From DATLOJ01 sp035536315 (GTDB taxonomy: Bacteria; Actinomycetota; CADDZG01; JAHWKV01), in the NCBI GenBank assembly GCA_035536315.1, contig DATLOJ010000014.1, positions 1 to 7,849 of the forward strand: a stretch of DNA of 7,849 nt. The letters run 5' to 3'. This document shows positions 1 through 5,301 of this stretch, piece after piece. The first letter of the stretch is position 1; each line of letters starts with the position of its first letter. The notes below the pieces were generated by a model. It made no database searches. It saw only the letters and a program-made list of their open reading frames with translations, and was not told the origin of the DNA. A program made the position numbers and the translations under genes.

Positions 1-1
1 T

Positions 2-184
2 CCCTGCGTAGCGGTAGGAGAGGTAGCCGGCCCCCGCGTGCTCGGGGTAGCTTTTGATGCAAGAAGAGCTCGCGGCCTGCCGGCAACCGGAATAGAAGCT
101 TCCGACTACCTGATCATCGCGAGCATGACGTTCATCCTAGGCTGGGCCTTCCTCCGCAGGAGCCAACTACAGCCAATCACCTAA
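2..184 (+). CDS. C-terminal end of a probable sortase-anchored LPXTG surface protein (partial)
   Basis: The frame is open from the left edge to the TAA at 182-184, giving 60 visible residues with no start codon, so the gene begins outside the window. The last 35 residues have the three-part layout of a cell-wall sorting signal: LPATG (nt 77-91), then IEASD, then the hydrophobic stretch YLIIASMTFILGWAFL, then a short basic tail starting with RR. In known sortase substrates the Thr-Gly bond of LPXTG is cut by a membrane transpeptidase and the protein is attached to peptidoglycan; the hydrophobic stretch and Arg residues hold it in the membrane until then. The visible part before LPATG is short, Gly/Ala/Arg-rich and shows no recognisable domain, so the function of the exported part is unknown. 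No sortase gene is visible. The tandem terminator repeats begin 7 nt after the stop. A chance open frame is possible because only 60 codons are seen, but all three parts in the right order at the very end make it unlikely. Confidence 0.72.
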   Translation, partial: PCVAVGEVAGPRVLGVAFDARRARGLPATGIEASDYLIIASMTFILGWAFLRRSQLQPIT

Positions 185-213
185 CCCCCTTGTAGCGAAG
201 CAACGCAACAAGG

Positions 214-265
214 AAGGGCGGAAGAGCAAGACCGAAAGGTCGCCTCGCGCGTTCCCTATTTTTTT
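214..265 (+). terminator. Intrinsic terminator-like hairpin, repeat unit 1
   Basis: A perfect GACC-GAAA-GGTC hairpin with a GNRA-type loop (230-241) sits inside weaker outer pairing (GAG/CTC, then AGGG 215-218 with CCCT 254-257). Seven T residues follow at 259-265. The orientation suits ending transcription of the LPXTG gene. The outer stem is imperfect, so strength is uncertain. Confidence 0.55.
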
Positions 266-291
266 CGTCGCGAAGCTCAACGCGAGCAAGG

Positions 292-343
292 TAGGGCGGC
301 GGAGTCAGACCGAAGGGGGACTTTGCGCTTCCCTATACTTTTT
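292..343 (+). terminator. Intrinsic terminator-like hairpin, repeat unit 2
   Basis: TAGGG (292-296) pairs with CCCTA (331-335). Inside it, GGCG pairs with CGC plus a G-T wobble, and AGTC pairs with GACT around a CC/GG-closed loop. The stem is followed by TACTTTTT (336-343). It is the second hairpin in series for + strand transcription. Confidence 0.55.
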
Positions 344-370
344 CCGTCGCGAAGCTCATCGCGAGCAAGG

Positions 371-424
371 TAGGGCGGCGGAGTCAGACCGGCAGGGCGA
401 CTCTGTGGTCCCCTATTTTGTTTT
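371..424 (+). terminator. Intrinsic terminator-like hairpin, repeat unit 3
   Basis: TAGGG (371-375) pairs with CCCTA (411-415). The inner arm GAGTC (381-385) pairs perfectly with GACTC (399-403), one pair longer than in unit 2, and CC/GG closes a GGCA loop. A T-rich tract TTTTGTTTT follows at 416-424. Sequence between the arms differs from unit 2 while the pairing is kept, which suggests the fold matters. Confidence 0.55.
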
Positions 425-604
425 GTCGCGAAGCTCAGTGCGAACGAGACCAGGACGGCGGGGGCGGCGGCCCGGAAAGGCGAGTCTAAGCGTACCGACG
501 GGCCGGACACAGCGGCGGCCGGAGCGCAGCGCCGCCAGGTTCGAGCCAGGGAGGGTTGGTGGCCCCGCCGGCCGATCCCACGTGCCCCTTTATGGGGAGC
601 TGAG

Positions 605-1063
605 CTAGTCCAGGTCTCCTACTTCTATCCGGCGCAGGCGTTTGGCCCTCACCAGGTCTTCTTCCGGGACTGCTGACTGTTCCGGCTCGTTCAGGACTTT
701 GGCGAGAACGCCGGTCAGGTCTCTTTGGGAGATGAGGCCCACGACCTTGTCTCCGTCGACGACGGGAAGGTGGCGGATCCACTTGGCGGCCATGATCCCG
801 GCCGCTTCTCGCAAGGTTGTGTCGGGCGTTACCGAGATGATCTCGGTGCTCATGAAGTCCTTCAGGTGGGCCTGTGACGGGTCCTGACCCGCGGCGATTG
901 CCTTGAGCAGATCTCTCTCGGTGAAGATCCCGAGCAGGTTCTGGCCGTCCATTATCAGCAGGGAACCCGTCTGCTGACCGCGCATGATGGAGGCGGCGTC
1001 GGCGAGTGTGTCGTCGGCCGCATCCGAGACGACGGCCTTCGTCATGACGTCGGAAACCTTCAC
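605..1063 (-). CDS. Two-CBS-domain protein (putative adenine-nucleotide-sensing regulatory module)
   Basis: The product is 152 aa with two CBS domains in tandem, about residues 1-58 and 68-125, followed by a charged tail of about 27 residues. CBS pairs form a Bateman module that usually binds AMP, ATP or S-adenosylmethionine in the cleft between repeats. Both repeats carry the G-hydrophobic-x-S/T-x-R-D signature, GIFTERD (45-51) and GLISQRD (109-115), whose Ser/Thr and Asp contact the ribose in known structures; DVMT and DFMS open the two repeats. No catalytic or DNA-binding domain is attached, so it is a stand-alone CBS protein and its partner cannot be read from the sequence. The start is GTG at 1063, chosen because MKVSDVMT is the usual beginning of such proteins. 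No convincing Shine-Dalgarno lies in front of it, which fits the leaderless arrangement described separately. It is transcribed away from the coiled-coil gene. Family assignment is firm; role is not. Confidence 0.9.
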   Translation of the reverse strand: MKVSDVMTKAVVSDAADDTLADAASIMRGQQTGSLLIMDGQNLLGIFTERDLLKAIAAGQDPSQAHLKDFMSTEIISVTPDTTLREAAGIMAAKWIRHLPVVDGDKVVGLISQRDLTGVLAKVLNEPEQSAVPEEDLVRAKRLRRIEVGDLD

Positions 1064-1069
1064 GGATGC

Positions 1070-1075
1070 AGTCTA
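1070..1075 (-). promoter_or_regulatory. Candidate -10 box for leaderless transcription of the CBS gene
   Basis: On the - strand TAGACT fits the TAnnnT -10 consensus and is followed by only six bases before the GTG start at 1063. That spacing would put the transcription start at or next to the start codon, as in the leaderless genes common in Actinomycetota. A clear -35 box is not seen (TCGACG about 19 nt upstream is a poor match). This is inferred from spacing and the lack of a ribosome binding site. Confidence 0.35.
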
Positions 1076-1238
1076 GTGGGTCTCCGCAGAAGTACGTCGA
1101 GCACCGAGAGGGTACAGGCGCCCCGAGTGCAAGGCGCGAGGAGGGCGCATACGCGTGCCGTCTGCAACCGATCGAGGAACGCAGCAATCGGGGATGGATG
1201 TGTCCTCGAATGCCGGCGTAATTTTGGGGAGACCCACT
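1075..1238. repeat. 11-bp perfect inverted repeat flanking the divergent intergenic region
   Basis: AGTGGGTCTCC at 1075-1085 is the exact reverse complement of GGAGACCCACT at 1228-1238. Read in the direction of each gene, the same word GGAGACCCACT lies upstream of both the CBS gene (- strand, overlapping its candidate -10 box by one base) and the coiled-coil gene (+ strand, about 105 nt before its start). This suggests a shared operator or a duplicated promoter element. The rest of the 280-bp spacer (1064-1343) shows no other feature I can support. Confidence 0.45.
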
Positions 1239-1333
1239 TGGTCTGGTCCCATTTCCAGAAAAGGGCTCTGAATCAATGACGACCGCCTCGTGCGGTGGCA
1301 GAATCCTGTTGGTTCGACCCTTCTCGATTCATG

Positions 1334-1338
1334 GGAGG
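1334..1338 (+). promoter_or_regulatory. Ribosome binding site that selects the TTG start at 1344
   Basis: GGAGG, within a longer GGGAGGGAAAG run, lies 5 nt before TTG at 1344 and is a near-ideal Shine-Dalgarno. The more upstream in-frame GTG at 1290 has no comparable site, and the ATG at 1331 is in another frame. Confidence 0.7.
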
Positions 1339-1343
1339 GAAAG

Positions 1344-2453
1344 TTGGCAACAGCAAGAAATCGTGATCGCACGGCGAGAGCCTCCAAGGCTCAGATCGGG
1401 TCTCTAAAGCGGCGTGTTCAGACGGCCGGAAAGCAACTGGAGCAAGAGCAGGAGGAATCGGTCTTGAGCCTCGCACGTGCGCTGGGGGAGATCAACGAAG
1501 GCGAGGCGACTGCCTACCTGGATTCGCGTCTTGCGGCGGCCGAACGTGAGATCGAGCGTCTCACTGAGGAGCGCGAAGAGATGAGCGCCGCGCTGGACAG
1601 TGAGATGAATCTAATGAAAGTCCGGATGCAGGCCGCTCTCGAGGCCGTTGGCGTGGGCCCTAATCCCGAAGAGCAGGGAACAATGGCCGACGAAATCAGA
1701 GCATCGATTGTCGCCGACGTTCAAGAGACTCTTTCAAGAGCGGGCGATCACTTCACCAAGCGGTTTGCCGAGCTCGAGGATCGCTGGACGAAGACCATGG
1801 TCGATATGACATCCGGTGTGGATGCTCTGCTGAAGCGAATGGCCGTGCTGGAGCGCGGGCTCAGTGAGAGAGCGGAGGCTACCGACCATTTCGGAAGGCT
1901 CGAACGCTCACTGGCTCAAGTCGAGTCGCGGCTAGCAGAGGTCGAGGTCAGACCGGCAACGGCCGGTGACCAGAAACAGCTCGACGACGTGAAGGCCTGG
2001 CTTAACAAGATTCAGGTTGCCGTCGAGTTGCTGGCCGGGCTGGTGAACAAGAAATCTGGAAATGATCCCGGAAGGTACCTGACCCGGATGGAAGCACTCG
2101 AGCGGACCGTAGGTCACCTTGTGAGCTGGAGCGAGCTTCATTCACCGAGCCTGACGGAGATCCAGGGGTCCATCGATAAAGTGTTGAGGTCGGTTAGCAG
2201 CCTCGAGTCGCAGACAAAGAACATGGCTCGCCGTGATCAAGTTCAGAACCTCGAGACCGAGGTCGCTGCACTCCCGGGCGTCGGCCTTCGGATGCAAGCC
2301 ATCGAGGCCCGGCTCGACAAGACCGAGGGGCCGTTGGCGGCCATGACGAGCCAGATCTATACGAAGTTGTCTGAGCTGCTCGAGCGGATGGAAGCTCTCG
2401 AAGTCAGGGCCGCATTCGCCACGGACATCCTTCCCCAGAGACGCCGGCGCTAG
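1344..2453 (+). CDS. Coiled-coil-rich protein of unknown function
   Basis: The product is 369 aa from TTG at 1344; a GTG start at 1290 would add 18 residues. I do not recognise a named family. Visible features: a basic N-terminus (about 1-30, many Arg and Lys), then long stretches rich in Glu, Leu, Arg, Ala and Gln with the periodicity of coiled coils (about 20-100, 115-205, 245-300, 300-356), broken by Gly/Pro-containing linkers near 102-112, 203-210, 237-243 and 311-314. A motif RM-x-x-(L/I)-E recurs four times: RMAVLE (165), RMEALE (248), RMQAIE (316) and RMEALE (348). There is no cysteine, no signal peptide and no membrane segment, and the protein ends in PQRRRR. The composition suggests an elongated cytoplasmic scaffold, possibly nucleic-acid- or membrane-associated through its basic ends, but that is a guess. 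Its stop codon overlaps that of the convergent glycosylase gene, so its neighbours say little about its function. Confidence 0.75.
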   Translation: MATARNRDRTARASKAQIGSLKRRVQTAGKQLEQEQEESVLSLARALGEINEGEATAYLDSRLAAAEREIERLTEEREEMSAALDSEMNLMKVRMQAALEAVGVGPNPEEQGTMADEIRASIVADVQETLSRAGDHFTKRFAELEDRWTKTMVDMTSGVDALLKRMAVLERGLSERAEATDHFGRLERSLAQVESRLAEVEVRPATAGDQKQLDDVKAWLNKIQVAVELLAGLVNKKSGNDPGRYLTRMEALERTVGHLVSWSELHSPSLTEIQGSIDKVLRSVSSLESQTKNMARRDQVQNLETEVAALPGVGLRMQAIEARLDKTEGPLAAMTSQIYTKLSELLERMEALEVRAAFATDILPQRRRR

Positions 2454-3640
2454 CGGGCGGCTCTGCTTTGCTTGAAGTGCCGTTTACGTAAGACCTCTGC
2501 AAGGGTTCCTACGGGCTCGACTTTCACCCTCTCGAGATTCAGCCAACCGGCCATCGCCGACAGCTCCTCAGCCAGAGGGGCTGCGACTTTGCGAGGGTCC
2601 ACTCCGGCCTCCGCATAGGCGCCACGTGCCCAAAGCGCCCCGTTTTGCCTGTCAGCCTTGAGATCGACTCGCGCAACGAGTTCGTTTTGCAGCATGAAAG
2701 GCAGGACGTAATAGCCGAACTCGCGCTTGGGGGCCGGCGTGTAGATCTCGATGCGGTAGCGCATACCGAACATGCGCTCGACCCTGGCCCGATCCCACAC
2801 CATTGAGTCGAAGGGGCCGAGCAGGGCGGTGGCAACCGCTGGTGTGCCGGCCCGCCTCGGTGAGTAGGCGACCTCTTTCCAGCCTTCGACTCGAACGGGA
2901 TTCAGCTGGCCCTCCTCCGCAAGTTCCTTCACGAACTGCTTGGTAGCTGTTTTGCTGAAACGAAAGTAATCGCCCAGGTCGTAGGCGGTACCTACGCCGA
3001 GCGCTGCGGCCGACTTGAGGAGCAGGCTCTTCCTGGCGTCGGCTTCTTTCGGGACGGGCAAGTCCAGGATCTTCTCGGGAATGACACGCTCGGTCAGGTC
3101 GTAAATGCGTTCGAAGTTCTTGCGATCGAAAGTTGTGACCCGGCCTCTTACGAATAGATATTCGAGGAAGCCTTTGGTTGCGGGCCACCCCCACCAAGGG
3201 CCGCTCCGTTCACCTCGCTCTGCAAAGCCTGATATCCCGAGCGGCCCCCGATCGCGGATCTCTTTCACTACCGCCTCGATTGCTTTCTTGTTCTCTCGCG
3301 CGAAAGCCTCGTACCTGTGGTGCGCGGGGGAGTCCATCTTCCATTTGAACAAGGGAAAGGACTCGATGGGCAGGAGCGAAGCCTCGTGGCCCCAGTACTC
3401 GAACATCTTGCGCTTGCGATACGCAATCGCATCGATCTCGTCGCGGCTGTACGGGCCGAGCCGCGAGAAAAACGGCAGGTAGTGGGCCCGGCTGAGCGCA
3501 TTGACTGAGTCCAGCTGAACAACGCCGAGTCTTCTTGCCAGCTTCAAGATGTGCGCGGAGGAGACTTTTGAAGGACGCGGTCCGAATCCTTGCGCACCTG
3601 CTGCGAGCGCGCGGGCCTCGCTTATGGACAGTTCTTGCAT
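2450..3640 (-). CDS. YcaQ/AlkX-family winged-helix DNA glycosylase (HTH_42 family)
   Basis: The product is 396 aa, the usual size for this family, which consists of tandem winged-helix domains. Characterised members (Streptomyces AlkZ, E. coli YcaQ/AlkX) remove alkylated bases and unhook DNA interstrand crosslinks. Family landmarks are clear: RRLGVVQLDSVN (36-47), RAHYLPFFSRLGPY (51-64), YWGHEASLLP (82-91), and the C-terminal blocks LGPFDSMVWDR (274-284) and RIEIYTPAPKREFGYYVLPF (296-315). The catalytic-loop motif reads Q42-L-D44, the Q-x-D form of the AlkX/YcaQ branch, not the Q-x-Q form of AlkZ. The start is ATG at 3640, because family similarity begins right after it; the frame extends upstream to 3733 but overlaps hppD there and looks unnatural. 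The ATG lies 10 nt after the hppD stop with only a weak AGG-type ribosome binding site, so it is probably co-transcribed with hppD. Family is confident; the exact lesion repaired is not known. Confidence 0.9.
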   Translation of the reverse strand: MQELSISEARALAAGAQGFGPRPSKVSSAHILKLARRLGVVQLDSVNALSRAHYLPFFSRLGPYSRDEIDAIAYRKRKMFEYWGHEASLLPIESFPLFKWKMDSPAHHRYEAFARENKKAIEAVVKEIRDRGPLGISGFAERGERSGPWWGWPATKGFLEYLFVRGRVTTFDRKNFERIYDLTERVIPEKILDLPVPKEADARKSLLLKSAAALGVGTAYDLGDYFRFSKTATKQFVKELAEEGQLNPVRVEGWKEVAYSPRRAGTPAVATALLGPFDSMVWDRARVERMFGMRYRIEIYTPAPKREFGYYVLPFMLQNELVARVDLKADRQNGALWARGAYAEAGVDPRKVAAPLAEELSAMAGWLNLERVKVEPVGTLAEVLRKRHFKQSRAAR

Positions 3641-3650
3641 GTGAGCGAAC

Positions 3651-4739
3651 CTACAGGTTGCCCCGGCGCTCCTGCTCCCTTTCGATGGCCTCGAACAGGG
3701 CCTTGAAGTTGCCGACCCCGAATCCGCGAGCACCGTGACGTTCGATCACCTCGAAGAACATCGTGGGCCTGTCCTGAACGGGCTTGGTAAAGATCTGAAG
3801 CAGGTAACCATCGTCGTCCCTGTCCACGAGGATCCCTAGCCTCTGCAGATCGCTGTAGTCCTCGGTGATCTCACCCACACGCTCGAGGGCCTCTTCGTAA
3901 TAGGTCCCAGGAACCCACAAAAAGTTCATGCCGCGCGCTCGTAAAGAGTCCACAGTCTTCACGATGTCGCCCGTCGCCAGCGCCATGTGTTGCACTCCAG
4001 GGGAGCCGTAGTACTCGAGGTACTCGTCGATCTGTGACTTGCGCTTGCCTTCGGCCGGCTCGTTGATTGGGAACTTGACCTTGCCGCTTCCGTCCACGCA
4101 GACCTTCGACATGAGTGCCGAGTATTCAGTGGAGATCGCTTCGTCGGTGAAATGAATCATCTCGGTCATGCCGAAGATGTCCTCGTAGAACTTGACCCAT
4201 TTGTTCATGTCACCCAGATAGACGTTGCCGACGATGTGGTCGATCTGTTCGATCCCCACCTCGTCCGGTACCGAGTTCAATGATTTGAAGCCGGGGAAGT
4301 GCGCGCCTTTGTAATCGCTGCGGTCCACGAAGTAATGAAGAGTCTCGCCATAGGTGCGAATGGCCGACGTCCTTACGACTCCATCGTCGTCACCCGCCTC
4401 CGCAGGCGGGGCCGCGGACTCGGCCCCCCGCTTCGTGGCCTCCGTCCAGGCGGCTTGCGCATCGGGCACTCCTATCGCGACGACTTTCACGCCGTCACCA
4501 TGCTTCTTGACATGTTCTGCAATCTCGCCGTCGGGTCCAAGGCCCCCGGTAATGACGAACCGCACATCGCCTTGCGCGAGCACGTAGGAGGTCCTGTCTC
4601 TCGAGCCTGTTTCCAGGCCCCGGTACGCGACGGGCGTGAAGCCCATTGCTTTGGTGAAGTAGTAAGCCGTTTGTTTGGCGTTTCCGACCCAGAGTTCAAC
4701 GTGGTCGATTCCAATGAGTGGCATAAAGTCTTCGGTCAC
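3651..4739 (-). CDS. hppD: 4-hydroxyphenylpyruvate dioxygenase
   Basis: This Fe(II) enzyme converts 4-hydroxyphenylpyruvate and O2 to homogentisate and CO2, the second step of tyrosine catabolism. The product is 362 aa, matching bacterial HPPDs. It has two VOC-type domains: the N-terminal one starts at about 8 (GIDHVELWVGN) and the catalytic one at about 163 (IEQIDHIVGNV). The 2-His-1-carboxylate iron ligands are visible as H168 (IDHIV), H251 (VQHMAL) and E330 (MFFEVIERHG). The gating C-terminal helix block GFGVGNFKALFEAIE is intact. GTG at 4739 is preferred over ATG at 4724 because a strong GGAGGAG lies just before it; the longer frame to 4880 runs into paaD. It follows paaD by 31 nt and precedes the glycosylase gene by 10 nt. 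Hydroxymandelate synthase shares the fold and is a minor alternative; there is no antibiotic cluster context to favour it. Confidence 0.93.
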   Translation of the reverse strand: MTEDFMPLIGIDHVELWVGNAKQTAYYFTKAMGFTPVAYRGLETGSRDRTSYVLAQGDVRFVITGGLGPDGEIAEHVKKHGDGVKVVAIGVPDAQAAWTEATKRGAESAAPPAEAGDDDGVVRTSAIRTYGETLHYFVDRSDYKGAHFPGFKSLNSVPDEVGIEQIDHIVGNVYLGDMNKWVKFYEDIFGMTEMIHFTDEAISTEYSALMSKVCVDGSGKVKFPINEPAEGKRKSQIDEYLEYYGSPGVQHMALATGDIVKTVDSLRARGMNFLWVPGTYYEEALERVGEITEDYSDLQRLGILVDRDDDGYLLQIFTKPVQDRPTMFFEVIERHGARGFGVGNFKALFEAIEREQERRGNL

Positions 4740-4742
4740 GGT

Positions 4743-4749
4743 CTCCTCC
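4743..4749 (-). promoter_or_regulatory. Ribosome binding site that selects the GTG start of hppD
   Basis: On the - strand GGAGGAG is followed after 3 nt by GTG at 4739 (5 nt counted from the GGAGG core). The ATG at 4724, which looks like the obvious start, would be too far from this site. Confidence 0.7.
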
Positions 4750-4770
4750 GGTTGCTTGGGCACTTGTGCA

Positions 4771-5301
4771 CTAGATCTCTTTGAACTTTTCATACGGGTT
4801 TCGGCAGCTGCGGCAGTAACACGTCGCTCTGCATGCAGTCGGACCGAAGGGGCTCTCGAGAACGGTATCGCGAGACCCACAGAATGGACATGAGCCTGGG
4901 GACATCAACGTGAGACTGACGGCCCCCGGTCGCGATCTGGAGGGAGGAGCAAGACCGTAGTCCTCCAGTTTCGCAAGTCCCTCCTCGCTTATGCGGTCTG
5001 TCGTCCAGGGAGGGTCGAAGACGAACTTCACTTCGGCCATCGCGCCTGCGGCTCTGATCGCGTCCTCGATGTCCTCTCGTATGGCCTCGAGAGCAGGGCA
5101 ACCAACGAACGTCGGAAGGCATGTCACGTGGACCACATTGTCGTCACCGACCTCGACGTCCTCGATGAGTCCCAGATCGACAATCGAGATCGCCGGAATT
5201 TCGGGGTCGCTCACTTCCCGCAGAAGTTCGTACACGCGGGCCAATGTGAGCTTGCGCGGGTTCTCGGGGACGGGGGGCCTCGTCCTGAGTTTCATCACCA
5301 T
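4771..5301 (-). CDS. paaD: PaaD, metal-centre maturation protein of phenylacetyl-CoA epoxidase
   Basis: The product is 176 aa (E. coli PaaD is about 165). An N-terminal MIP18/DUF59 domain spans about 18-100, with the conserved DPEIPAISIVDLGLI start (32-46), the reactive-type cysteine C68 in FVGCPALEAI, and DPPWTTDRIS (97-106). The C-terminal zinc-ribbon-like module has the pairs C138/C141 (CPFC) and C163/C166 (CRSC), with extra cysteines at 157 and 161, and ends in the family-typical NPYEKFK. PaaD is thought to act in assembling or inserting metal for the oxygenase; it is not a catalytic subunit. ATG at 5301 overlaps the end of paaC by 7 nt (out of frame), so translation is probably coupled. 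A second ATG at 5295, two codons in, is also possible. The GGAGG at 5315-5319 lies 13 nt from the first ATG, which is long and favours it over the second. The frame extends to 5589 but that extension is the shadow of paaC. Confidence 0.93.
   Translation of the reverse strand: MVMKLRTRPPVPENPRKLTLARVYELLREVSDPEIPAISIVDLGLIEDVEVGDDNVVHVTCLPTFVGCPALEAIREDIEDAIRAAGAMAEVKFVFDPPWTTDRISEEGLAKLEDYGLAPPSRSRPGAVSLTLMSPGSCPFCGSRDTVLESPFGPTACRATCYCRSCRNPYEKFKEI

Larger units (their letters stand above)
192..485. repeat. Tandem array of ~79-bp imperfect repeats, three with terminator-like ends and a decayed fourth
   Basis: Units begin at about 192, 267, 346 and 425, a spacing of 75, 79 and 79 bp. Units 2 and 3 are most alike. 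Each opens with GTCGCGAAGCTCA, continues with a GCGAGCAAGGTAGGGCGGCG block and GAGTCAGACCG, and closes with a CCCTA plus a T-rich tract. Unit 1 is more diverged but keeps the AGCGAAGC start, an AGACCGAAAGGT core and TTCCCTA plus seven T. Unit 4 keeps GTCGCGAAGCTCA and a GGCGAGTCT-like arm but has lost the T-tract. A small inverted repeat (GCTC...GAGC, or TCGCGA...TCGCGA in unit 3) lies at the head of units 2 and 3. This array fills most of the 420-bp stretch between the LPXTG gene and the CBS gene. I see no gene in 185-604; the open frames there are short and not protein-like. Confidence 0.85.

Noticed and set aside
192..485. The repeats at 192-485 as a CRISPR array
   Set aside because: Similarity extends through the whole 79-bp unit with no unique spacers, and no cas gene is present.
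585..597. CCCC-TTTAT-GGGG hairpin just past the end of the CBS gene
   Set aside because: Only four base pairs and no T-tract on the - strand side, so it is too weak to call a terminator.
486..1187. A 233-codon open frame on the - strand covering the CBS gene
   Set aside because: It is the shadow frame of the CBS gene, Arg/Pro/Gly-rich with no family features, while the overlapping frame has two clear CBS domains.
1290..1343. GTG at 1290 as the start of the coiled-coil gene
   Set aside because: The GGAGG site 5 nt before TTG 1344 is much better, and the extra 18 residues do not continue the coiled-coil composition.
1276..1407. A possible 43-codon leader peptide starting at ATG 1276 and overlapping the coiled-coil gene start
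   Set aside because: There is no good ribosome binding site and the product is not protein-like; more likely chance.
3641..3733. N-terminal extension of the glycosylase to 3733
   Set aside because: It would overlap hppD by more than 80 nt and adds non-conserved Ser/Arg-rich sequence before the family start.
4299..4784. A 161-codon open frame on the + strand antisense to hppD
   Set aside because: It is antisense to a well-conserved enzyme and its composition reflects the complementary codons; no ribosome binding site or domain supports it.
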